Of a DNA stretch of 29,980 bases, positions 15,370 through 21,026 are shown piece by piece. Made by a program: the position numbers and the translations under genes. Below the pieces are notes generated by a model. That model had not been told where the DNA came from. It was given only the letters and a program-made list of their open reading frames with translations, and searched no databases. Source of the DNA: a virus; the IMG/VR virus record IMGVR_UViG_3300034375_007693, positions 1 through 29,980 of that record, one strand, 5' to 3'. Position 1 is the stretch's first letter; each line of letters begins with the position of its first letter.

Positions 15370-15554
15370 CCCTCACCTGCCATGCGCTGCAGGGCTTGGC
15401 GCTCGATGCGCGCTCTCATGTCCGAGAGGACGATCGGGGCAATGATCTGCTCGAAGTACTGGGGCACGGTGAGCTTCGCGAGGGCGGCGGCGGCTTTGAT
15501 ATTGTGCTCGAGCTCGAGCGAGAGACGGGGGCGGAAGAAGGTTGCGGTACTCAC
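15366..15554 (-). CDS. Ribbon-helix-helix-like small regulator (62 aa)
   Basis: This is a candidate Arc/MetJ-type repressor. A single strand (TFFRPRLSLEL, residues about 5-15) is followed by helix A (EHNIKAAAALAKL) and helix B after the turn TVPQ (YFEQIIAPIVLSDM). This strand-helix-helix order and spacing is that of an RHH dimer, where the strands enter the major groove. A second basic helix ends the protein. It starts with GTG overlapping the previous stop (GTGA) and ends overlapping the next ATG. As one of the first leftward genes it could control the region at 16064-16375, but no target is proved. Confidence 0.68.
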   Translation of the reverse strand: MSTATFFRPRLSLELEHNIKAAAALAKLTVPQYFEQIIAPIVLSDMRARIERQALQRMAGEG

Positions 15555-15790
15555 GATGCTGCCTTGTTGTTGAGCTGCTCGAGGGCGGTCATTCCGTCCG
15601 CCACTTCGGCAAGGGTGTAGCCGGCAAGCCGGTTGAGGCGCTCGAGGCGCAGGTAGAGGTCTGCAGGGCTTAGGTCGCGCATCTCGTGGACGACCTCGCC
15701 AATGTAAACGTCAAGCTTGCGGAGCTCGGCGCACATGCCTTGCGTCGCAGTAGTGCCAGGGGTGCAGTAGTGTCGGAGTGAGTCAGACAT
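15551..15790 (-). CDS. Helical early protein, unknown (79 aa)
   Basis: It has a good ribosome site (GAGG, spaced by TCCCC before the ATG) and sits seven bases after the 26-aa membrane gene. The body is amphipathic helical (ELRKLDVYIGEVVHEMRDL, then DLYLRLERLNRLAGYTLAEV), a two-helix hairpin suited to protein contacts, with two Cys in the first 20 residues. Its stop overlaps the next GTG. No homologue is recognised by eye. Small host-takeover proteins often occupy this place, but that is inference. Confidence 0.65.
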   Translation of the reverse strand: MSDSLRHYCTPGTTATQGMCAELRKLDVYIGEVVHEMRDLSPADLYLRLERLNRLAGYTLAEVADGMTALEQLNNKAAS

Positions 15791-15797
15791 GGGGACC

Positions 15798-15878
15798 TCA
15801 GAGGGACATGGCGAGGAAGAGAAGGGTCACAATAATGACGAGGCCGGCAACGTCCCCGAGGTACTCAGCGGGGCTCAT
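15798..15878 (-). CDS. 26-aa single-span membrane peptide
   Basis: MSPAEYLG is followed by an unbroken hydrophobic run (DVAGLVIIVTLLFLAMSL), a complete one-pass membrane segment that ends the protein. The ATG at 15878 overlaps the previous gene's stop (ATGA at 15875-15878), which is strong evidence of coupled translation for such a short frame. An acidic N-terminus and a C-terminal hydrophobic segment suggest an inner-membrane peptide. Roles such as superinfection exclusion or a toxin-like membrane peptide are only possibilities. Confidence 0.6.
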   Translation of the reverse strand: MSPAEYLGDVAGLVIIVTLLFLAMSL

Positions 15879-16063
15879 GCGATGTGCCGAGCGATGCGGG
15901 CAGCGTCGCTGTGACTGCACTCTGAGAGGTCGGAGTCGGAGGGTGTGCCCCGCTCCCACTGCTGACGGGTGCAACTCCACAACGTGACCGTGCTGTCTCG
16001 ATGAAGCACGAGGGTGTTGAGGCCGTCGCGGTCGGCTTTGCTGGGGCGGTCGGTGCGGGTCAT
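15875..16063 (-). CDS. First gene of the leftward block, unknown (62 aa)
   Basis: The ATG at 16063 has the best ribosome site on this strand, AAGGAG spaced by CCCAC. A longer frame to 16099 would run into the operator repeats and is rejected. The protein is polar and basic-acidic mixed (MTRTDRPSKADRDGLNTLVLHRDSTVTLWSC), with two Cys and a His-rich end (CSHSDAARIARHIA). No fold is assigned. Being first after the control region, it is probably the most strongly made early protein, and it may be a regulator of that region. Confidence 0.65.
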   Translation of the reverse strand: MTRTDRPSKADRDGLNTLVLHRDSTVTLWSCTRQQWERGTPSDSDLSECSHSDAARIARHIA

Positions 16064-16082
16064 GTGGGCTCCTTGGGTCAGG

Positions 16083-16124
16083 TGGGACACTTGTACCATT
16101 GGGACACTTGGCCCACAAGTCCCA
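16083..16124. promoter_or_regulatory. Operator cluster, three TGGGACACTTG half-sites
   Basis: TGGGACACTTG occurs at 16083-16093 and again at 16100-16110, 17 bp apart in direct orientation. A third, inverted and slightly altered copy (ACAAGTCCCA) ends at 16124, so the second and third form an imperfect palindrome around GGCC. The cluster lies 20-61 bases before the first leftward start, inside its leader, where a bound repressor would block transcription of the early block. Confidence 0.65.
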
Positions 16125-16177
16125 TCAATGTCATAGTTGTGTCACAGCCCTCAGCGCATCGGGCAAACCCTGCACTC

Positions 16178-16205
16178 TTGTAAATGCCCTAATACTCGGT
16201 ATAGT
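16178..16205 (+). promoter_or_regulatory. Rightward sigma70-like promoter for the late block
   Basis: TTGTAA (16178-16183), a 16-bp spacer and TATAGT (16200-16205) match the consensus at 4 of 6 and 5 of 6 positions. The -35 shares its TTG with element A and the -10 shares ATAGT with element B, so anything bound to these elements would compete with polymerase. Transcription would begin near 16212 and leave a leader of about 164 bases before the small terminase. Confidence 0.62.
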
Positions 16206-16297
16206 GCAGGGTGTGGTACTTCTGCCGGTTTGTGACCGACCATAAATACCCAAGAAAAAAACAAACCAGAGAAAACTCTAAACCCCCCACACCCTGC

Positions 16298-16325
16298 ACT
16301 ATGAGCTATCCATGGGGTTTCTCAA
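16298..16325 (-). promoter_or_regulatory. Leftward sigma70-like promoter for the early block
   Basis: On the minus strand TTGAGA (16325-16320), a 16-bp spacer and CATAGT (16303-16298) match the consensus at 5 of 6 and 4 of 6 positions. It is the mirror image of the rightward promoter and points at it. Transcription would begin near 16291, cross the rightward promoter and the TGGGACACTTG cluster, and reach the first leftward gene after about 228 bases. Confidence 0.58.
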
Positions 16326-16375
16326 GAGTGCAGGGTCTGCCCCGCCCACTATGACGTCATTCTCGGAGATTCTAC

Positions 16376-16618
16376 GTGAAAGCACCTATGACTACAGAGC
16401 AGATTCTTGAAGCGGTTGCGAAGCTCGCACCCGAAGCCATCACCTGCATCGAGGGCACCTTGCAGGGGCGGCAGGCACCAAACAAGGCGCAGCTCGATAG
16501 CGCCTGGCGGGTGTTGGAGTGGAGCAAAGAGGCAAGCGCAGTGCGGGCAGCGACAGCCACGGACACCCCAGACGTCGAAGAGCTCAAGAACGTGCTTAAG
16601 CTCGTGGGGGAGTGGTAG
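16376..16618 (+). CDS. terS: Putative small terminase subunit (80 aa)
   Basis: This is predicted to recognise phage DNA for packaging and to regulate the large terminase encoded next but one. The protein is short and helical. EQILEAVAKLAPEAITCIEGTLQGRQAPNKAQLDSAWRVLEW has the PEA(I)..L...L.....P...R..AA..hL pattern seen in the N-terminal helices of many small terminases, though it is shorter than most. The C-terminus is an acidic coiled helix (VEELKNVLKLVGEW) suited to ring assembly. The GTG at 16376 is preferred because GGAG lies seven bases upstream. An ATG four codons later is the alternative. It is the first gene of the late block, the usual place for terS. Confidence 0.6.
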   Translation: MKAPMTTEQILEAVAKLAPEAITCIEGTLQGRQAPNKAQLDSAWRVLEWSKEASAVRAATATDTPDVEELKNVLKLVGEW

Positions 16619-16638
16619 ACTGCAAGGGAGAGGACAAC

Positions 16639-16800
16639 ATGAAACGCACACAATGGGCGCAGCTTGCGCACATCCGAGCCGAGCAGGGTCGTGGGGAGTG
16701 TCTCGCCTGCGGCGCACCCAAAAAAGACACCTCGGGCTGTAGAGCACGCTACCGTCAACCGGTGCCAGGTGGACCGCGAGACGCAGGGGACAGGCCATGA
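16639..16800 (+). CDS. CxxC micro-protein before large terminase (53 aa)
   Basis: It starts at an ATG with the phage's extended ribosome site (GAGAGGACAAC), and its TGA overlaps the terminase ATG (ATGA at 16797-16800). The motif CLACGAPKKDTSGC (about residues 24-37) gives C-x2-C-x9-C, with basic residues after it, like half of a zinc ribbon or the start of an HNH nuclease. The rest (ARYRQPVPGGPRDAGDRP) is short and disordered. An HNH protein often partners terminase in packaging, so this could be a relic or minimal partner. That is inference. Confidence 0.6.
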   Translation: MKRTQWAQLAHIRAEQGRGECLACGAPKKDTSGCRARYRQPVPGGPRDAGDRP

Positions 16801-18344
16801 CCTTCATACCGAAGGGCGTACCCCCTGCGCTGCACGCTCAGGTGCGAGGCTTAGTGAGCGACCCTGCAACCTTCTGCCGCCTGCATCGAGTGCAGGACAA
16901 AGACACTAAGCGGGAGATTCCCTTTGACCCGTTGCCGATGCAGACCAAGATCTTTAACGCCGTAAAGAGAGGCTATAGGCGCATTCTCGTCATTAAGGCG
17001 AGACAGGTAGCAGCTACAACCGCGTGCAAGATGGTGCTGCACCAACAGTGGACCGAGACCCCTACCGCTGCACTCTTCGCGCTCATCTCACTACGGGCAG
17101 AGAGTGCGACCGCGCTTCTCGACGATAATCGCCGATGGATGCACCACCCTCCAAGCATCCTTCGCCGCGAGCTCGACACCCGAGCGAAGGGAGAGCTGCG
17201 CCTCGCAGACACCGGGGCAACCCTCAAAGCCTTCACCAGTCGCAGCTCGACAGGCCTGCGGAGCTTTTCGCCCGCTGCTGCGTTGTTGAGTGAGTTCGCC
17301 TTTGCACCTGACCAAGAGGAACTACTTGCTCAAGCGCTCAGCGCAGTAGGTGACGGGCTGCTGATTGCCGAGAGCACCGCCAACAACCCAGGTGACCGGT
17401 TCTCCCAGCTCATCGCAGGGGCGCCCGAGAACGGGTGGCACCTCATCACTCATTGGTGGCACGAAGAACCGAAGTATTGCGACGCAGTGCCCGAGGGCTT
17501 CGAGCTGACGGAGAGCGAGGCCGAGCTTGCCAAGGCCTACCAGCTCACAGACGGGCAGTTGGCTTGGCGACGTCGCTACCTCGCGACCTTGGGGCCGTAC
17601 AAGTTCCGTCGTGAGTACCCCGCCTGCCTCGATGATTGTTTCCTCGGGCGAGAGGGCGGGTACTACGGCGAAGAGGTTTTGCAAGACGTCCACGTCATCG
17701 AGCACGAGCTACACGGCAAGGCGCACGGAAGAGAGGTTGAGGCACCACACCCGCATGACCGCTACGTGATGGGCGTCGACATCGGGGGAGGCGTAGGTGG
17801 TGACTACTCGGCCTTGTGCGTCGTCTCGGTCTCGACAATGCAGCCGGTCTACACCGAGCGCAACAACCGAGTCACACCCGCAGCGTGGGCGCATCGCTGC
17901 ATACAGGTCGCGAGCCGCTACAACGATGCACTCATGTTGGCCGAGTCGAACAACCACGGACACGCCTTCCTTCTCGAGGTGACGCATTGCGGCTACCGCT
18001 ACCAGTGGCGCAACCCGAAGGGCAGGCCATGGGTGACTACCCTGCAAAGCAAGCTCGAAGCGTTCGACACCTTGCGCGAGTCGCTGCAGATAGTGAAGGT
18101 CATGGACCGGGTGACGTGGATGGAGCTACGCAGCCTCACCATCCCACCGGGCAAGGTCGCACCCGAGGCACCTAAAGGCGGGCATGATGACAGTGCTATG
18201 GCTATGGCGTTAGCATACCGGTGCCTGCGCGATATTCCCTCATCTTGGCGCACTCACGCGCTACAATCGGGGCGCACCCGTATTGATGACCTAATCAGCC
18301 GCAGCCGAGCTCGGCGCATCCGGTCGCACACCTTGCCCTTCTGA
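16797..18344 (+). CDS. terL: Terminase large subunit, ATPase and nuclease (515 aa)
   Basis: This is the packaging motor that pumps DNA through the portal and cuts it. The ATPase half has VIKARQVAATTA (about residues 65-76) in the Walker A place. The usual G-K-S/T is missing, and the Lys is at the start of the loop (Lys67), as in lambda gpA. LLSEFAFAP (163-171) is the Walker B with catalytic Glu166. ESTANNPGDRF (192-202) is the coupling motif. The RNase H-like nuclease half has MGVDIGGG (Asp328), LAESNNHGH (Glu383) and GHDDSAMA (Asp464/465). Length is typical. The start overlaps the CxxC gene, and the portal follows seven bases after the stop. No cos-like site is visible, and the circular assembly suggests headful packaging. 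Confidence 0.93.
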   Translation: MTFIPKGVPPALHAQVRGLVSDPATFCRLHRVQDKDTKREIPFDPLPMQTKIFNAVKRGYRRILVIKARQVAATTACKMVLHQQWTETPTAALFALISLRAESATALLDDNRRWMHHPPSILRRELDTRAKGELRLADTGATLKAFTSRSSTGLRSFSPAAALLSEFAFAPDQEELLAQALSAVGDGLLIAESTANNPGDRFSQLIAGAPENGWHLITHWWHEEPKYCDAVPEGFELTESEAELAKAYQLTDGQLAWRRRYLATLGPYKFRREYPACLDDCFLGREGGYYGEEVLQDVHVIEHELHGKAHGREVEAPHPHDRYVMGVDIGGGVGGDYSALCVVSVSTMQPVYTERNNRVTPAAWAHRCIQVASRYNDALMLAESNNHGHAFLLEVTHCGYRYQWRNPKGRPWVTTLQSKLEAFDTLRESLQIVKVMDRVTWMELRSLTIPPGKVAPEAPKGGHDDSAMAMALAYRCLRDIPSSWRTHALQSGRTRIDDLISRSRARRIRSHTLPF

Positions 18345-18351
18345 GGTCTAC

Positions 18352-20025
18352 ATGCTGACACCCGAGCAATGCGAGGCAATCTGCCAGCAGCACGACACGT
18401 ACTGGCAGGGCAGGCGAGACGAGCTGCGCGAGATGCGCGCGCTCTACATGACTCGCTTCTTTGAGACGTCCGCACCGACGCTTGACGGCATCCTTCGCAC
18501 CGAAGTCCCTAAGGCCTACGCGGTTGTTGAGAGCTACCTCGGGAGCCTCTACGCCAAGAACCCGAGCGTAGAGGTGCAGGCAGACATCCGGGGGCGCGGC
18601 AACGCAGAAGTCGCTGAGGCGACGGCGAACCAGTACCTGCTCACAATCCGCGAGCAGCTCGAAGACGCCACCCGCTTGGCGCTCATCTACCCGGCCGGCT
18701 TCGTTAAGCTCGCCCCGACCATGGGGGCAGACCCGCTCAAGCGAGTGAGCTGCGCAGCCCTCTCGCCCTGGGAGGTCATCGTAGACGCGACTGCGACCTC
18801 CTGGGAGTCTCAGCGCTACGTCGGACATGTCTACCTCATGCCACTGCTCGAGGCTGCGGAGCGCTACAGCAAGGCACCCGAAGAGCTGCGAGCTCGCGCG
18901 TACTCGAAGTGGATTGAGAGCACTGGCATCGCAGGCAAGGATCAGATTCTCGGGCTGGGAGACCCTACGCAGACCCCAGCGGAAGAGCAGTGGGTGCGCA
19001 TCGTGGAGGTCTACGACCTACTCGGTGACTCGCTCGTCGTGTGGTCGCCCGACTACGCAGACGGCAAGGCGCACCTCTTCGAGGGCGTGCAAGTGCAGGT
19101 CGGTGCCCTCGATGCCGATGCAGCAGCAGACGCAGACCGCCCCGATGCGGAGGTAGAGCACGAGACAACGGGCATCCCCTACAAGACCGCCAACGGTCGC
19201 CCCGTCGTTCCCATCATTCCGCTCTACTTCTCGCGTGACCCTGACACACCCCTGCGGGGCTACTCGCTCATCCGTCGCAGCATGGACCAGTTCCGCGAGC
19301 TCAACGTGATGCGCACCTACCAAGCCCAAGGCGTGCGGCGCATGGCTCGGCAGTGGATGGTGCGGGCAGGGTTCCTCTCCGAGGACGGTGCCGCGAAGAT
19401 AGCGCAGGGTCTCGACGGCGAGTTCATCGAAATCGACTTGCAGCCAGGCGCGCCCCTCGAAGGCAACATTATGCCGGTGCCCCAGGCGCCCATCCCTGCA
19501 GACATCAGCATCTACGCGCAGACGGTCAGCAACGACATCAACGAGGCAGGCCTGCTCGCACCCTTCACGAGGGGCGAGGTGACGAAGAGCACAGCCACCG
19601 AGCAGCAGCTTCTCTCGGCTTACACGAGCAGCGAGGTGGGCAGGTATGCGAGAACACGCGACCACGTCATCACGTCCATCGCCAAGACCTACAACATCAT
19701 GTTGTCGGTCGTGCTCGGGGACGATGCCGAGCCCCTTGCGCTGCCCAACCCGGTCGGCCCCACCATCCTGTCGGCCGACGACCTCACCGGCGACTTCAGC
19801 TACTGGGCAGTCGACGCAGGCACCACCCCGATGAGCGACTTGACGAAGCAACAGGCCCTCGAGCGCTTGGTGCCTCTCCTCGTGCAGCTCGGTGCCGACC
19901 CTGCCCAAGTGCTCGGCGAGCTCGTGCGCACCTACCAACTGCCCGAGTCGTTCGCTCAGGTCGTAGAGCCCGAGCCCGTAGCGCCTACCGAGGCACCCCT
20001 TCCCCTACCCCCTCAAGGATTGTAG
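18352..20025 (+). CDS. Portal protein (557 aa)
   Basis: This is the dodecameric ring at the capsid vertex through which DNA passes. The assignment rests on position directly after terL, length, and sequence. A helical N-terminus is followed by EVPKAYAVVESYLGSLYAKNPSVEV (about residues 50-74), the common portal opening that ends in a strand. Then come the wing segments (TSWESQRYVGHVYL) and the YQAQGVRRMARQWMV/GEFIEIDL region. The last 30 residues are Pro/Ala-rich (PEPVAPTEAPLPLPPQGL), a flexible tail. The stop TGA of terL forms part of the ribosome site in TGAGGTCTACATG. The product is cytoplasmic, then built into the procapsid with the scaffold encoded downstream. Confidence 0.87.
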   Translation: MLTPEQCEAICQQHDTYWQGRRDELREMRALYMTRFFETSAPTLDGILRTEVPKAYAVVESYLGSLYAKNPSVEVQADIRGRGNAEVAEATANQYLLTIREQLEDATRLALIYPAGFVKLAPTMGADPLKRVSCAALSPWEVIVDATATSWESQRYVGHVYLMPLLEAAERYSKAPEELRARAYSKWIESTGIAGKDQILGLGDPTQTPAEEQWVRIVEVYDLLGDSLVVWSPDYADGKAHLFEGVQVQVGALDADAAADADRPDAEVEHETTGIPYKTANGRPVVPIIPLYFSRDPDTPLRGYSLIRRSMDQFRELNVMRTYQAQGVRRMARQWMVRAGFLSEDGAAKIAQGLDGEFIEIDLQPGAPLEGNIMPVPQAPIPADISIYAQTVSNDINEAGLLAPFTRGEVTKSTATEQQLLSAYTSSEVGRYARTRDHVITSIAKTYNIMLSVVLGDDAEPLALPNPVGPTILSADDLTGDFSYWAVDAGTTPMSDLTKQQALERLVPLLVQLGADPAQVLGELVRTYQLPESFAQVVEPEPVAPTEAPLPLPPQGL

Positions 20026-20027
20026 CC

Positions 20028-20537
20028 ATGCCCCTCGTCATTGCATCCGGTGCCCCGCAGGGCATGCCCGCAGACCTCGCAGCCATTGCCGAAGAGCAAG
20101 ACAGCCTCATCGGCGAGGAGATGGCAGACATTGTGCCGAGACCCGACCGCCCGTACTCGGCAAGGGTCTACACTGCGCTCACCAAGGCCATTGCGAAGGC
20201 TGCGGAAGTCATGGGGCTCGACCTCACACCCGAGACCTACAGCGGACCGGTTGAGGCAATGGACGCAGACGTTGCACGCTTCCTCGCCATGATGAGCGCA
20301 GCCGCGAGCGACTACGGCAAGCCGCTCCCGGTTGACCTCGAGGACATCAAAGGCGACAGCGAGCTTACTGCCATCACCGCAGCGCTTACCCAACTCGCCA
20401 GCGACAAGGCCTTTGCCGAGTTCCTCGATGCTCCAGTAGAAGAGGAAGTCATGGAGGAAGAGACCGTCATCGAGCCCGACGGAGAAGAGGAAGAGGAAGA
20501 GGAAGAGTTTGACTTTGCGCAGCGCATGCGGCGATAG
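20028..20537 (+). CDS. Acidic head-assembly protein, unknown (169 aa)
   Basis: The ATG is two bases after the portal stop, with AAGGA eight bases upstream. Residues 1-135 are a helical, moderately acidic domain (QDSLIGEEMADIVPRPDRPYSARVY, then LTQLASDKAFAEFL). Residues about 138-165 form an extremely acidic tail, encoded in part by four GAAGAG hexamers, ending FDFAQRMRR. Such a tail could mimic DNA or bind the basic scaffold or portal. It lies among head genes, so an assembly or internal head role is likely. No family is recognised. Confidence 0.65.
   Translation: MPLVIASGAPQGMPADLAAIAEEQDSLIGEEMADIVPRPDRPYSARVYTALTKAIAKAAEVMGLDLTPETYSGPVEAMDADVARFLAMMSAAASDYGKPLPVDLEDIKGDSELTAITAALTQLASDKAFAEFLDAPVEEEVMEEETVIEPDGEEEEEEEEFDFAQRMRR
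20484..20507 (+). repeat. GAAGAG hexamer x4 encoding a poly-Glu run
   Basis: Four perfect GAAGAG copies encode eight consecutive Glu residues at the C-terminus of the 169-aa head protein. A six-base unit keeps frame on slippage, so the length of the acidic run may vary between isolates. Confidence 0.9.
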
Positions 20538-20539
20538 CC

Positions 20540-21016
20540 ATGGCCTTTAAGTCCATCCGGTTGCGTCTCGCGCAGCTCTTCGGCTTCGGCAAGCGGCCCA
20601 AGAGCGTCATCCCTACGACCCGCAAGCAAGCCTACTACCGCTCCTATGAGGGCGGAGTGATGGGCAACCTTGTGCAGGCCATAGAGCGAAAGCAGCCCGT
20701 CACCTTCTTTTACAAGGACAAGTGGCAACCGGAGGGGACACCAGGCGCACTGGGGCAGCGGGTAGGAAACCCCCATGCAATCTGGAAGGGCACGAACGGG
20801 CGCGTCTATCTGCACCTCTACGTTGACCCTCAGTCAGCGACAGCAACGGGCGGTCTGCCCGGTTGGCGCACCTTCCTCGTCAACAGAATCCAAGGAGTCA
20901 GTGTCCTCGAGCTTGGCGCTACCTTCTTGGGCCGTCCTGTCGCCTTCATCAAGGCGCCAGGCTGGAACCCCGGTTGGTATCGCCAAGTCGGGCAACCCGT
21001 AAAGCTCATCCAATAG
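20540..21016 (+). CDS. WYL-like barrel protein in the head cassette (158 aa)
   Basis: A basic start (FKSIRLRLAQLFGFGKRPK) leads into a region that reads like a WYL domain. A helix with AIERKQPVTFFYKD (about residues 48-61) corresponds to the A..gr.h.h.Y.. opening, the middle NGRVYLHLYVDP (about 86-97) to the WYL core strand, and GWRTFLVNRIQGVSVLE (about 107-123) to the closing strand with its R-x-x-R-I-like contact. WYL domains usually sense ligands or nucleic acids in bacterial regulators, so a copy between portal and scaffold is unexpected. It may serve as a structural SH3-like barrel. The start follows the previous stop by two bases. Confidence 0.6.
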   Translation: MAFKSIRLRLAQLFGFGKRPKSVIPTTRKQAYYRSYEGGVMGNLVQAIERKQPVTFFYKDKWQPEGTPGALGQRVGNPHAIWKGTNGRVYLHLYVDPQSATATGGLPGWRTFLVNRIQGVSVLELGATFLGRPVAFIKAPGWNPGWYRQVGQPVKLIQ

Positions 21017-21026
21017 AGAGGACAAC

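Larger units (their letters stand above)
16167..16336. promoter_or_regulatory. Mirrored double promoter/operator with dyad centre at 16251.5
   Basis: Two 50-bp modules (16167-16216 on plus, 16336-16287 on minus) have the same order. ACCCTGCACTCTTG comes first, then 20 variable bases, then ATAGTGCAGGGTGTGG. The end elements are identical (14 and 16 bp) while the middle 20 bases differ. Within each module the decamers ACCCTGCACT and AGTGCAGGGT are inverted with centres 36 bp apart, flanking a -35/-10 pair. The conserved ends and free middle indicate selection for protein binding rather than recent duplication. Confidence 0.82.
16064..16375. promoter_or_regulatory. Divergence control region, the largest noncoding stretch (312 bp)
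   Basis: This is the only gap over 300 bp. It contains, left to right: three TGGGACACTTG-type half-sites (16083-16124); nested inverted repeats A (16167-16180 with 16323-16336), B (16201-16216 with 16287-16302) and C (16227-16233 with 16261-16267); two facing sigma70-like promoters; an A-rich core (16252-16264) in an otherwise GC-rich genome; and a 10-bp palindrome ATGACGTCAT (16351-16360) before the small terminase. A and B share one exact centre, 16251.5. It is the prime candidate for both transcription control and the origin of replication. Confidence 0.85.

Noticed and set aside
19018-19938. 306-codon open frame antisense to the portal gene
   Set aside because: Same shadow pattern. The portal frame is supported by position and sequence.
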